From Rhinopomastus cyanomelas (lineage: Eukaryota; Chordata; Aves; Bucerotiformes; Rhinopomastidae): a stretch of 64,000 nucleotides of DNA. This document shows, piece after piece, positions 23,501-35,400 of this stretch (positions are counted from its first letter, which is position 1; every line of letters starts with the position of its first letter). The stretch spans positions 124,001-188,000 of the forward strand of contig VXBP01003493.1 of the NCBI GenBank assembly GCA_013400115.1, given 5' to 3'. A program made the translations under genes and the position numbers. The notes beneath the pieces were generated by a model. The model was not told the DNA's origin. It saw only the letters and a program-made list of their open reading frames with translations, and did no database searches.

Positions 23501-24510
23501 TCATACCAAATGGCCCCTCTGCCATCTGATCTGCAAAAATACTACTGCAGAAATTTCAGGCAGTGTACAAGGTGTGACCAGAATCCTATTTGTAGATGGG
23601 CAGAGGTAATGAAGTGCAGCAATGTATTAGCTCCTGTATCTGACCTGAATGTGTTTGGAATCCAGTTTTGAATATGAATTGTGAGCCTGGGGAAAATGTT
23701 CCACTACTATCCTCCTGCAGACTGGATTGGCATCACTATAGCAGGTGTCATGTGAGCTCTTCTTGAATGTTTGACCTCATCTTAAATCTGAGTCCTGCTT
23801 GATTCCAGCATTTGTGAATTGGAGGATGTTTCAAAAGTATTCAACTGTTAATAGTAATATTGTACTATTTAGTGCAAATTTTAGTGCAAATTTTTTGATA
23901 CTTTTTCTCTCTGACAGCAACTAAAATTGTTAAGTCGTAGCTCAGGAGTGACCCAACAGCTTGATCCGACTGGTTAAGTTCAGTGAGAGTGGCAGTTGCA
24001 CAAATACCCTTTTTTGTTGTCTCTTTTACTCTTTAAAAAAAAAAACCAAAAAAAACCAAAAAACTGAGTATAGATTGGGTACATAATGTTGCTGCCAACA
24101 GAGATGCTGAAAGCCCTTAGCAGTACAGAGCCAGCAGTACAAACCACAAGTCTTCATAACAGAAAGTAATTCCTATTAACTTGATATTCAGGAAAACTTA
24201 GATAACTGAATTGCAGTGCTAAGTTAGTCTGAACTTCGTAATCCCTCATGATTTCCTTCTCCAGTGTTATACAAATAAGTGTAGCTTGCACGTGGCTCTA
24301 TTCTTAAAACAGTAATATTTTAGACCAGCTCATGATACAGAAAACCAGCAGATATAAAGATTTTAGTAATGTCCCAGACAATGGCTTTCAAATTTATACA
24401 TACATCAGTACAATTGCTCTGACTTTATTGTGCTTAAGTTAATATTGACGCAAGCTGAAGGGAAGTGGGGAAAGTGGAAAAGGAAGGCATTGAAATAGAA
24501 GGGGGCTAGG
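23501..24510. other. Intron 1 single-copy stretch
   Basis: AT-rich. An (A8CC)-type tract lies at 24035-24063. No exon or repeat family is recognised. Confidence 0.4.
24035..24063. repeat. A-rich simple repeat with CC interruptions
   Basis: A11 CC A8 CC A6: an A-rich tract interrupted at near-regular spacing. It may be the tail of a retroposed sequence, but nothing upstream is recognisable. Confidence 0.7.
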
Positions 24511-24710
24511 ATCACAGAATCACAGAACAGCTGAGGTTGGCAGGAACCTCTAGAGGTCATCTGGTTCAATTCCTGTGCTGAGGTAGGACCACCTAGAGCC
24601 AGTGGCAGTCCATGATTGTGTCCCAATGGCTCTCGAGTATCTCTGTGGATGGAGATTCCATAACCTCCTTGGACACTGAGTAGGAAAAAAGGGTAAGTGT
24701 TTCCTCTTGT
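24511..24710 (-). mobile_element. CR1 LINE 3' end, antisense
   Basis: Starts ATCACAGAATCACAGAACAG, then GAGGTTGGCAGGAACCTCTA and GAGGTCATCTGGTTCAATTC, the reverse of the CR1 3' end. The 5' limit fades near GTGTTTCCTCTTGTTCACAG. Confidence 0.9.
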
Positions 24711-25574
24711 TCACAGGACCACTGACAAAAGCCTGGCTCTGTCATCCTTACAGCAAAGTAGTATTAGCATAAATATTTCACATCCAAAATGATGTTTTCT
24801 CCACATTGAAACTGGCTAAAAGGTGCTGCTACTGATGACGCCAGAGAGAGTGAAAAGTCTTTTGAACATGAAAAGCTATCAAATCGTTCATTCAGTAGAA
24901 TTTAACCTACAGGAAGTTGTGGTAGTACCTCTGCTTGTGTGGGTTTTAGTGCCATATACATTTGCATCTATATCTTATTTGATAAGCAACTTTATAACAT
25001 ACTCTTTATACTGTCTTCTCCTTTGAGTTAAGGTAGGATTATATTATTCTTCCAAATCTAGCAGAATCTGCTTTGGATGTTGCAGCAATTAGTGAGAGAT
25101 TGTTTGGAAAACTTCCACCATAATTTTCACCAAAAAGCTGTCAGCAGTATTGGTAGATGGAATTACTGTCTGGCTGCTTCTGGACAGGCACAGACAATGT
25201 GTGCCTCAGTAATGCTCTGCAGCTCTTCAGCCATAGGAGCAATTAATTCTATGTACATGAGGGATTGTGCTTCTAGGCTGTTTCGGTGTGATCATACTCA
25301 CCTCCTTCTGACATTTGTGATTGTTCTGTTTCGTAGATGTTCAGTATCCATGGTGAATAGCAGTTATAACAGTTTTTTACTCCAGTAAAAAACCCAACCA
25401 ACATAGCTTCACAGAGCCATGTGGGATTTGGTTTATTGTCTTGGTGTCAGTTTGTGCCACCTGGCATAACTCCATTACCTTCAGTTATTTTTTCCTTTCC
25501 CAGAAAGGAGGAAATGGCTGCTTCAAGATACGAATAATCATCTAAACATTAGTGTGTGATGGTTGGAGAAAATC
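24711..25574. other. Intron 1 between CR1 copies
   Basis: AT-rich with no recognised exon or repeat. An open frame of 103 codons at 25077-25388 has no known motif. Confidence 0.4.
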
Positions 25575-25710
25575 CAATCCATCCAGTTCAAGACCCGACT
25601 GGATAAGTTCCTGTGTGACTTGGTCTAGGTGATCCTGCTGTTGCAGGCGGATTGGACTGGATGATCTTTCGAGGTCCCTTCCAATCCGTAGTGATTCTAT
25701 GATTCTATGA
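25575..25710 (+). mobile_element. CR1 LINE 3' end, sense, with intact tail
   Basis: A 5'-truncated copy: GACTTGGTCTAGGTGATCC, GGATTGGACTGGATGATC, TCGAGGTCCCTTCCAATCC, ending GTGATTCTATGATTCTATGA. The low divergence of the last 90 bases suggests one of the younger copies here. Confidence 0.93.
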
Positions 25711-26233
25711 AAATTAATGACTAAACTTTACTTCTTGTTTTCATAATGTTCATTGCTACCTAGCTTTTGAGCTACAGATGGACTTGCTAAATCACACTTG
25801 TTTTTCCTCTTGAAATAACTAATTTCATTTCCCTTTAGTACAGGTTGCTGACATATAAATCATTTTATATGATAGATTGTATCAGCATTTCGGAATATGT
25901 CACTATGTTCTTTTGTGGCTTCAAGCTTTCTGTGACACTGCATCCCAGTGCTTGTAAAAGCCTTAGTAGTCTACCCTTCAGGAAAAAAAAGGCAAAGGGA
26001 AGGTGAGTTAGAGGGAGATAAAAAAGATTTCTCAGGTTTCCTTCATCAAACTACTTGTCTGAAGGTTAGGCCCTGCCATCCTTGGGTTAATCCATACGAC
26101 CTGCTGCCTTTCTTGAAGAAGTTTTCAAAAGATTTTGGATAACAGCATGTGTTTATGCTCCTGAGCATGGTAGGAGTTACTGCCACTGCTCCATAGTAGG
26201 TGTAGCTGGAAGTTTCCCATCTCAGGTGCTGGG
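25711..26233. other. Intron 1 between CR1 copies
   Basis: AT-rich spacer of about 520 bases with no recognised feature. Confidence 0.4.
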
Positions 26234-26358
26234 CACGGAGCCAGGGACTTGAGATTGTTCAGTCTGAAGAGAAGACTCTGGGGGACCTTGTAGCAACCTT
26301 CCAGTACTTGAAAGGGGCCTGTAAGAAGGCTGGGGAAGAGCTGTGTTCACAAGGTGGT
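26234..26358 (+). mobile_element. CR1 LINE internal fragment, sense
   Basis: GAGATTGTTCAGTCTGAAGA, CCAGTACTTGAAAGGGGCC and AAGAAGGCTGGGGAAGAGC match the CR1 segment several hundred bases before its 3' end. The tail is missing at this point. It may be the 5' piece of the copy at 26948-27202, separated by later insertion. Confidence 0.75.
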
Positions 26359-26947
26359 ATGGTTTGAAATTCTGATGGCTTATCTTGAAAAATGCAAGGA
26401 AGAACTGCAAGTTTAATTAATGCATTTTCTGAGAACAAAGAAGGGGTTGGGGGTTTTGGGTTTTCACACCTTCATTCTTCTCTTTCAACTCCGCTACTTC
26501 TTGTCTGGATTGTGGGAGGATGCACATCGCACTGAGCTAGATGCAGCAGCCTGGAAACATGGTGGGTCTCCAAGGTTCTGGTGTGGAACGGAGAGCTGGA
26601 TTTTAAAATACCCACTGATGCTGGGGTACACAAGTATGAATCTGATGGGCACCATATTTCTGCAGAAGCAGGAACTGCTGAAAGTCTCTTTTCCCTTTTT
26701 AGGGTTTGGACATTGACATTTTGTCTCAGTTATGTGAAAGCATTGTAATTAATCTCTGTATGGCTTATTATGTGGGGTGAATTAAATATCTTCTTAATTT
26801 TTTCCCCCCAGATCAAGTAACTTTTGTTTTTCACCCATAATTCATGACTTTTTTCCACACCCTTCCTGTATTTTTTTTTTTTTATTTCAGCCCATTTGCT
26901 GAATTAATTGCTTAATTTTCTCACACAGGAATGTAGAGAAAGTATGA
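26359..26947. other. Sequence between two sense CR1 pieces
   Basis: 590 bases of AT-rich DNA with a T13 run at 26871-26883. Since the CR1 on its left lacks a tail and the one on its right lacks a head, this segment may be an insertion into one CR1. No repeat family is recognised in it. Confidence 0.35.
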
Positions 26948-27202
26948 GTGTAATGGATTTAAGCTAGAATAGATTTAGGGTGGACATAATGAAAAAGTTC
27001 TTTAATAAGAGGATGATGAGTCACTGGAACGGATTGCCTAGAGAGGTGATGGAGGCCACGTCTCTGGAGACACTGAAAGTCAGGCTGGATGGGGCTGTGA
27101 GCAATCTGTTCTAGTTAGACATGTCCCTGTTTGTTGTAGAAGGGTTTGACTAGACAACCTTTAGAAGTCTCTTCCAACCCTGTGCATTGTGTGGTTTCAT
27201 GA
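26948..27202 (+). mobile_element. CR1 LINE 3' part, sense
   Basis: GAGTCACTGGAACGGATTGC, CTAGAGAGGTGATGGAGGCC, TCTTCCAACCCTGTGCATTG: the CR1 3' end with a degraded tail. Confidence 0.88.
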
Positions 27203-27573
27203 CCTGTACAGTTGATGTCCAGACTGCTGGGTGGCCTGGTATTGGGGGGGGTCTCTCATGACACACCATGCTTTTGTGGGTCTTAAGACTGGACCACTTT
27301 TCTTCTTCTTGTTACCAGTTGTAAGTCTTGAAGACTTATATTAATGGAAGCATCACAGTTCAGCCTATTTACAGCATTTATTGCCCTAATGCTGTACTTT
27401 TTCACTGAAACTTTCCTAAACCTTTTTATCCCATAATCTTTGTATTTGTTTACTTGCTGTCCTTACCTTTCTGTGGTCTTGGTTCTGCTTTTCTTACGGA
27501 GTTGGAATGTTCTTTGCAGAGCTAATTAACAGAGAAGTATGTACTTGCTTTATGCTGTTGTTCATGGCAGACA
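27203..27573. other. Intron 1 between CR1 copies
   Basis: 370 bases with no recognised feature apart from a G8 run near 27245. Confidence 0.35.
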
Positions 27574-27735
27574 CAAACTTGCTGACAGTGCTCTCTAATC
27601 CGTCATCCAAGTCCTTAATGAATAGATTGAATAGGACTGGTCCCAGTACTGACTCTTGGGGGACTCCAACTAGACTCTGTCCCATTGATCACTACTCTCT
27701 GGCTTCTGTCCTGCAGCCGGTTCATGATCCACCTT
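27574..27735 (-). pseudogene. CR1 ORF2 reverse transcriptase fragment, antisense
   Basis: The minus strand encodes GVPQESVLGPVLFNLFIKDLDDGLESTVSKF, the GxPQGSVLGP and FNxFINDL blocks of the CR1 reverse transcriptase (here split over about 27590-27690), preceded in another frame by QRVVINGTES. The catalytic ADD that should follow SKF is replaced by VSAM, and the conserved Gly of PQG is Glu. The copy is a dead internal fragment that ends where a sense CR1 begins at about 27736. Confidence 0.8.
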
Positions 27736-28095
27736 CAGTCTGGAGAAGAGGAGGCTCTGAGGTGACTTTGTTGTGGCCTTCTACTGTCTGAAGGGGGCTT
27801 ACAAAAAAGCTGGGGAGGGACTTTTTAGGATATCAGGTAGCAACAGGACTAGTGGGAATGGAGCAAAGCTGGAGATGGGTAGATTTAGACTGGATGTGAG
27901 GAGGAAATTCTTCACCATGAGAGTGGTGAGAGTCTGGAATGGGTTGCCCAGGAAGGTGGTTGGGCCCCCATCCCTGGAGGTGTTTGAGGCTCTGGCCAGC
28001 CTGATCTAGGGTGGGGTGTCCCTGCCCATGGCAGGGGGATTGTAATGGGATGATCCTGTAGTCCCTTCCAACCCTTACTGATTCTGTGATATTAT
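27736..28095 (+). mobile_element. CR1 LINE 3' part, sense
   Basis: Runs from CAGTCTGGAGAAGAGGAGGC through GGAGGAAATTCTTCACCATG to CCCTTCCAACCCTTACTGAT, ending ATTCTGTGATATTAT. The frame at 27773-28009 encodes EMGRFRLDVRRKFFTMRVV and WNGLPRKVV, the C-terminus of CR1 ORF2, still open over most of its length. This suggests a relatively young copy. Confidence 0.92.
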
Positions 28096-28285
28096 AGCTT
28101 CTTCCCAGTGAGGGTTACAGGGCACTGGAGGGGGCTGCCCAGGGGGGTTTATGGAGTCTCCTTCTCTGGAGACATTTAAAACCTGCCTGGACTTGGTCCA
28201 GGTGATCCTGCTGTGGCAGGAGGGTTGAACTGGATGATCTTTCGAGGTGGCTTCCAATCCCTAATGTTCTCCGATTCTGTGATAT
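28096..28285 (+). mobile_element. CR1 LINE 3' end, sense, tandem with the previous copy
   Basis: A second sense CR1 follows directly: CAGTGAGGGTTACAGGGCAC, CTGCCTGGACTTGGTCCAGG, GAACTGGATGATCTTTCGAG, ending GATTCTGTGATAT. It is a different CR1 subtype from its neighbour (CTTTCGAGGTGGCTTCC versus GTAGTCCCTTCC), so this is an independent insertion into the tail, not a tandem duplication. Confidence 0.88.
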
Positions 28286-28643
28286 ACTTACTAGACTGGC
28301 TGTCTTCCAGTGGGGACTTATATCTATTGCTCAGTGGCAGCTGAGGAGGTGAGGCAGTCAAGAGTGATGCTCACCTTCTGCCATGGCCCTGCATTTGGCT
28401 CCACTCACCTTTTCTACTTGGGCTTCTGTCCTCCATGTGAGAACTACAGGATGCAGGGTTCCCCTAAATCTGGCTCTTATTTGGCTGTTGTCCAAACTGC
28501 AGAGCCTGGCTCCACCAGTCTGTGTCTATATCAGCCTCTCTAATTCCTCTGAACCTTTTTAGTTTCACTTGCAGCTTTTCAACCTCGTCTTGCAGCTGTG
28601 CCAGTCAGTTAAGCAGATAATCTACCTGCTTGCACCATATGTA
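28286..28643 (-). mobile_element. Probable CR1 5' region (ORF1-like), antisense
   Basis: The minus strand reads LAQLQDEVEKLQVKLKRFRG (around 28540-28600), followed by IREADIDTDWWSQAL, resembling the coiled-coil and RSIRESE-type segment of CR1 ORF1. The sequence is broken by stops. The 5' part of CR1 is rarely retained, so this piece is unusual among the copies here. The assignment rests on a short match and is tentative. Confidence 0.4.
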
Positions 28644-29450
28644 GCCAGGAAAACATGAGAGCGTGTTATGTTACTGGTAGCCTGTCACCTGCACAGCCTC
28701 ATCTTGTTGGGGTACCTCTGTTTGGGTTCCCACATCCATATGCAGTGGTGACCGAAGCTTGGTCCTCCTTTGCTGTTGCGTTGTCACCAATTTATTTATT
28801 TTTTTGTTCCCCAGCAGCTAAAGTGGCTAAAGCTGACTGCTGCGTGCAGTCTGGCACTACTTTGTTTAACCCCTCTTAAAGCCTCCCAGGTTAGCACACC
28901 CCACACTGCTTCCTGGCTTTTCCCATGAGAGATTCTGACCCTCAGCGGTTGCCCCCCAGCTCCCCCAAGATTTCCCTTTTGGGGAATCCCCAGATCACCC
29001 AGAAACCCCAATAAATAGCATTCAGGGACTGGCACTCTCACTGCTGCATGAGGGAAGAAGAAAGAGAAAGAGAAGGGGTAGAGTGGGGCATGGGAAGCAG
29101 AAGAGGGACAGAGAACTAGAGGGACAGAGAAGCCACGATATGCTATGGGCCAAAACAAAGCTGAAACCAAGCTCCCAAAGCACATGAACCTGGAGGGTGT
29201 ACCAAGGAGAAGAAGAAGACCTTATCACCAAATAATGACTGCAAAATTTGTCTGGCCTACTCCACCTGCTCAGCCTGTCTGCCCTATGGCCTCCATCTCC
29301 GTACCCTCCCTTGTTCCACTTCCACACCTGCCCTCAAGCCGTGCGCATGCTGCCACTGTGCACCAGAGAAAAAAACATTTCTGCAGCTGAGACAGAAGGT
29401 TAACTCCTCATATGCTGGAAGAACTGGAAAACAGCTATGACAAGGAACAT
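28644..29450 (-). mobile_element. Possible LTR-retroelement fragment, antisense
   Basis: This GC- and pyrimidine-rich block is unlike the surrounding intron. Read on the minus strand it starts TGTTCCTTGTCATAGC near 29449, has long CT-rich stretches (about 29040-29110 on the complement), and reaches AAATAAATAAATTGGTGAC near 28787-28805, which looks like a polyadenylation signal followed by a primer-binding-site-like TGGTGAC. No gag, pol or env motif is recognised and no second LTR is seen. It could equally be an unrelated repeat. Confidence 0.3.
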
Positions 29451-32400
29451 TCAGGACACTATTTCTACAAAATGGAAATTTTAATAAACTGTTGTAAAAG
29501 CTATTTTGGTTCTTTCTCTCAATTTATATTGCGTATAAGCATCTGCTACTATTGAATGGGATAATTGCGTTGTTCCTCTTAATCTTATGGAGCCCAAACT
29601 TTACCTGCAGTAACCAAATCATTAGTAGTGTTTCATAAGGATTTTGCTTTTCACTTGGTGTTGCATAAGTATTACAGTGTGTCCAAGCACACTAGCCTAG
29701 GAGTAGATACTGAATGTTTTTACTAGTAGTTTTATTTATTTACAGTTACAACATTTATAAAATTTTATATTTTTTTATAACTAAAAAAGTGTCTTACAAG
29801 AGACAACCACATTACAGCAGGAATTTGTTTATTTTGAGACCAATATAAAGAATTTATACGTTGGAGGCTCATCAATTGTTAGTTACAGAGGAAGAAACAC
29901 ATCCAAACACAAGGTGTTTAATGAATCACCACAGTGATTCTGCTATGGAAAAAGCAGATGTGACTGCAGAATATGTTAGGTGAAGAGTTCTCAGCAGAAA
30001 AGGGATTAATACTATTGTAAAGACATTGGAGGCACCTTCTTGGAAATTTGGAGTTCTGTTTCTTAATTTGAAAATACAAGTTCAAACGTTTGAAAATACC
30101 TTTGAGACAGAAAGAGTGTGTCTTAGTTAGTGTAGAACAAAAAGAAAGGGACTTGGCAAAATGAAGAATATGATTGTAGATATAGGAAGGACCTGTTGCA
30201 GGAAAGAACACTTGACAGTTTGGCCTTAAGTATGCAGTAGAAGAAGTGTAACCACTGAAGACTGGCGTTCTGGCACAGTAATCAGCTGTGCAGGGGTGGA
30301 AGATGTGTAATTAACTTTTTAAGATAGAACTTGAAAAGCTTCAGCTTTTTTTTTTAGTTTCTTGTGGTGGCAGAGGCCTGGATTTGATAACCCACAAGAT
30401 TCTTTCATTCTAATTTTAAACATTTCTACCAAGAACAAGTGAAAAGAACAGAAACACAGAAAAGATTATGCTCATTTGTAGTGTAGAAGACTTGTGTGAT
30501 TAAAGTGGTAAAGATGAAAGCTTTAAATAAACTATCCAAGTATTAGTAACACACTCGTAAAGCCGAGTAAGAAAAATGAATATACTGATACTCCTGTACG
30601 CATGAAAATAGGGATACATTTTCACAGTTCTGGACTCAAGTCATTCATCTGTCACCTGTACCACTATTTCGTTGTACTGGTAGCACTGTCAGTGGCTTGT
30701 TCAAAACAAATTTCCTCTTATTAGTAAGGTATTTAAGCTGGGGTCTGTAAAGAAGCCAGAGGTGGAGGGACTCAAAGGCCTATGGAGTTTTTCTCTACAA
30801 AACTCCTTGAGTGCAACTGTACTCTGGTAAGTCACTTCTGGTACCATATCTGAAGAAGGTTTCTTCTTGTGCCCACTGGAAAATAATTTCCCCCAACAAT
30901 CCTTTTAAAATTTCTTTATCAAATACATGTGCTTGACAGACAGCCCCATCTGTCATGATACCATTATCTGTTGTGTTTCTAAATTTCTCCCACTTGTGGT
31001 GCTTGTGAGAATCCTTTGATATTGTTCTTAATTGTTCCTTGGACTGCTTGCAGACTTAATAACCTTGAACAATGAATTGACTTGAAAAGCTGCAGAAGTT
31101 ATGACATTATTTTTATACTCTTTCACTTTCATATGGATAGATTACACAACTTTTTTTTTTCATTAGACTGATTTTTGTGACTTCTTGCTAATCCGTGATA
31201 CCAAGCCAGTGCTAAAGGCAGATACTGTGTGAGATACCACAGAGACCTGATCTGGTGTGCAAATCCAATTTCCATTCTTTAGTGACTGTTTTTTTTAAAA
31301 ATATCTATTGATGTAAAGTCTGACTTGCTTAAATCTGAACCACAAAGAAATGCTGTGAATTACTTTGTAATAATTGTGTACTTTGAGTGTCTAAAAGCAT
31401 AAAGGTCCGTATGGCCATTGGTAGTGTCAATATAGCGGTTTAATCAAGTGAATAGGTTTATTATGTCAGTAGTGACACTAGTAAATTGCAGAACCAAACA
31501 AAATGTAAAACATTTTATAGGATCACTAGTTTCAGTTCTGACAATATATACACAGTTGAGGAGACCCTGATCTGTAAAGTAATATTTGAGGCTGTCATAA
31601 AGAACCCCACTGAAACTGCCTGAAGGCACATTCTAGTGGGTCAGCCTTATTTCCAGGCAGTGATAGTTTTAGTCAGAACAGTAACTGAGTTCTGTCACAG
31701 AGGATCTCTCAGGCAGATGGTACCTACCCTCTGGCTGTGGGTAACCCTACATTTATATGGCTACAACCCATCTCAAACACACAAACAGAAGTCAATGGAT
31801 TAGTCAATTCTTTGCTGTGCATATTGTCAGTTAAAGGACACTGTACCCTGTTTGCCTAGTGGCATAATTGACAAATGTTTGTTTTGTTGAGGACAACAAT
31901 GTCCTATTTTTCAAAAGTTCATTCAGTAGTGGAGTTGGTTTACTTTCAATATTTTGTATCAGTTTTGTTAATATCTTGACAAATATGAAACAGCTGGTCT
32001 GTTAAATATGTATCTGGTTTTTTAAGTGGTTGATTGGAAAGGCTGATGGTTGTTCGTGCTCTGTTCTAGATACTGCTTTTGCTGTCAAGATGTAACTTAA
32101 CACTCTTGACAATGACTTACGTTGAACTTGACTTCATACGCGCCTGGAACCATTTGGGGAATGATTTTTTTTATCTTGAGGAAAAAACTCTTTGCAAATA
32201 TTGTATGGCTCGAGAGGCCAATCTTCCTCTGGTTTGGTAACTGGAATGCCCAGTTGTGTCCTTAGACCAGCAAGCATGTTCATTTTGTGCTCTTTCTGAT
32301 CTAATAAAGATACATTCACTGGCAAGGTTATTAGTATGTGAAATATCAAACAGTTGATATTTAGAGTCATTAAAATAACTATCATGACTCATAACAGAGA

Positions 32401-35400
32401 CATGAATCTACAGAGTAGAATGTGAGGACTAGTGACATGTTTTTATCTCTGTAGTTCAGCAAAGTTGCAGCCCACCAGATACTTTTTCAGAGTGGTCTTT
32501 ATCTGATAACTGGACAAGGAAGTGAATTGAGAACTACTTAAAGTAATTGTAATGACTGTTCAGCAGCTTATCCTTGCATCCTCTTGGCGCTTTTGCAGGT
32601 CTGGTGGGCTATGCTACATATATTGCAGTGATACTGAACCTCATCTAGCCACTTGTTAATATATGCAAGTCTAAAGTATAAAAATTGGACTTTCTTCATA
32701 GAAACAACACAAGGGAGGCATCAATTTGAGTAAAACTAAGGAAGAGCTTGGCTTTGCTTTTGTAATGTAACTGATATTGCTAAGAAGTTGGGAAAACAGC
32801 GTATAGTTTGACATCAGAGAGAGGAAATGGATCTTTCTATCTGGAAAAAATGACGAATCTTTAGACTGAGTTGGAATCCTACCTAGAACCTCAGGAAGGT
32901 CATTATGCATCAATATTCGTAGCAGATTTCCCCCTTAACAAGCTGGGCATTGGTAAAAGTAATAACCAGCATTCCTGAATCTATGATGTCAAGCTCTCCT
33001 CATAGCATTATGTCTTGTAAAGTCAGAGAATCACTTTGTAGGGTCATGAGGCTATTAAAAGACTACTAAGATTTTACTTAAAGTAGCCATGAATATTAAC
33101 ATTCTTACTTGAGTTATTCTCCTTCTATCCAGGCAGCATGACTCTAATCAGGTAGCACTGATAAGATACAGAACGAGGCAGGTGCTGAATGGACAGACCT
33201 GCAAACTATCTAGATCTTTCTAACCAAACTTTCTTCAGAGAAAAGAACTGTTGTAGTGGTTCATTTCCTTGAGGTTCACCCTTTCTCTAGTGTCTGTTGC
33301 CTCATCTGGTGTCTCTAACTGGATATCCTGTGCTGTTGCAGAAGGAACTCAGAATAACTGTAATATAGCTGAATATGGGGTTTTGCTTAAAATCCAGTTG
33401 GGTTTGTACTTGCCTGTCATCAGTATCTTGGATTAAAAATATGACTACTATAAAAAAATGGGGAAGTAATTGCATTATAGCTCAGTCCTGTATGCTTTGC
33501 TTCTATGTGATAATCGTGTCAATGCAATTTTCCAGTGGTGCATGCCAAGAAGGGAGGTTTCTGTCCTCAGGAAAAGGAAACTCTGTACATTCTTTCCTTT
33601 TGTCCCTTCCTCCAACCCACAAAGGCAGAGGAGGGATAAGAGTCTGAGAGCTACAGTATTCCTGTATGTTGTATATCCAGAAAAAGAATCCCCTCAGTCA
33701 AATGTTAATGCAGATGACTGAAGACATTTTCTGAAGACTTATACATTTTTCCTGTTACAAACTAGGTAGTCTGAAGTCACATGTACTGCGTAGCTTATAA
33801 ACACAGCCTAATGTGTTGAGCAAGCCTTTTCTGCATATGTAGAATGTCTAACTGAAGGCATCCATCCAATAACTTTCCTAAATATTTACCAAAATTGTGT
33901 AAGCTTTGGTCATTTATCATAATGCTTAATTCAGTTAACAGCCTTAAAGAAACTTTTTTTAGAAGCCCACAAAAACCAAGGTAGTGATCTAGCCAATTTA
34001 AGTTGACTGGATATGAAAGATTATATACACTGTGTTTTTTTAAAAGTATGGTTAGACAATATGGGTTTGATTTGTTATTCTTGGCGGGTAAATGGTTGTT
34101 GCTTTTGTATCACCATATTGCCTTTTCACTTCCTCATATCATGTTGACTTGTGAGCTACCATATTAAATTCATTTGAAAGTGAACATTTCATTGCTCTTT
34201 AAACCCTGTTTGTGCAAAACATGCTTTTAATAAGCACATGCATTTAGCTGTAACAGATTGAAAACAGAAGGACTCTCACAGTAGAGAAATCTCTATTTTG
34301 AAAGCTTGCCCACTACTATCCTTTGTTTCCAATGCTGTGGTAAACTAATGGAGTGTTACAGCTCTGACTTGTGGTTGGGCTTTTTGGGGAGGGGGAGGGG
34401 AAAATTGGCTGTAATTAAAGTGATACATCTATTCACATATAGGAACTGGTAAGTGAGGTACTTTTACCTTCAACAAACATTTAATGTATGTGTTAACTCA
34501 AATGTCACACTGAAGTGCAAATGCAGTCATTATTGAAAAGGTCTTGAAGGAGGCATCAGGAATGAATGCACTCCAAGGAGAGATGGAATCCAATTGATTT
34601 TACAAAGTGGCTTAATGACCATAATGTTCACTGCTAAGCATGAAGGAAAAACAGATTGCTTTTTAAACCAGTTTCCAGGCTGCTTTAGTGTTATATCTTT
34701 TCCATGCTATGCCTTCCCTCTATTTTCTTAAAGGATACTTTTCAACAAGTCTGCATTTTCATGGTGGTTTAAAATAAGGTTATTTATTGCAGAACAATTT
34801 GAGCAGAGTGTGTCTATCTATGTAAAATAGTACAGCATCCACTTTGCTTTATCTTTTAAGTGCAGTGGACATTTTGGCAAAAAGCATGATGGAAATACTT
34901 GGGACATTTTGACTAACTGCCCAACAGTATTCTAGGTGTGACTAAAAGGAAAGGAGAGCTTAGTAAGTGTGTGGGGGTCCTAATTTTGTAGGCAGGCCTC
35001 TTTGTTGTTAATGTGTTTGTTGGTTGATTTAATGAAGAATCTAGAAAAGCTGGAACTAGACCATTTGAAAACTAGAATCTCAATTTCACTGCCTCAGTGT
35101 AACCTCTTAATTGAGAGATGGTTTGCCTAGAAAACTGTGATCTTTATGCATTGTTTTAACCCTCACAGGTTTTAACCCCTCATAGGGGTGTCCATGTTGA
35201 TAATGGGCTGATTAACAGCAACTTCAGCAACTTTGTAGTGGTCAGAAAGCAAAGGGAGAGAATACCTCTGAGGTTAAAGAGTGCTTTGTGAAATTGCTCT
35301 AAACTGACAAATAATGGTTTGCTGTCTGACATCTGTTAAATAAATGAATACAGCTGAGCTGAAGTCAACTAAAGGGAATGCTGCTTTGCTACAATCAGTC

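Noticed and set aside
27773..28009. 78-codon frame as a small host gene
   Set aside because: The peptide (GRFRLDVRRKFFTMRVV, WNGLPRKVV) is the CR1 ORF2 C-terminus, a frequent source of false gene predictions in birds.
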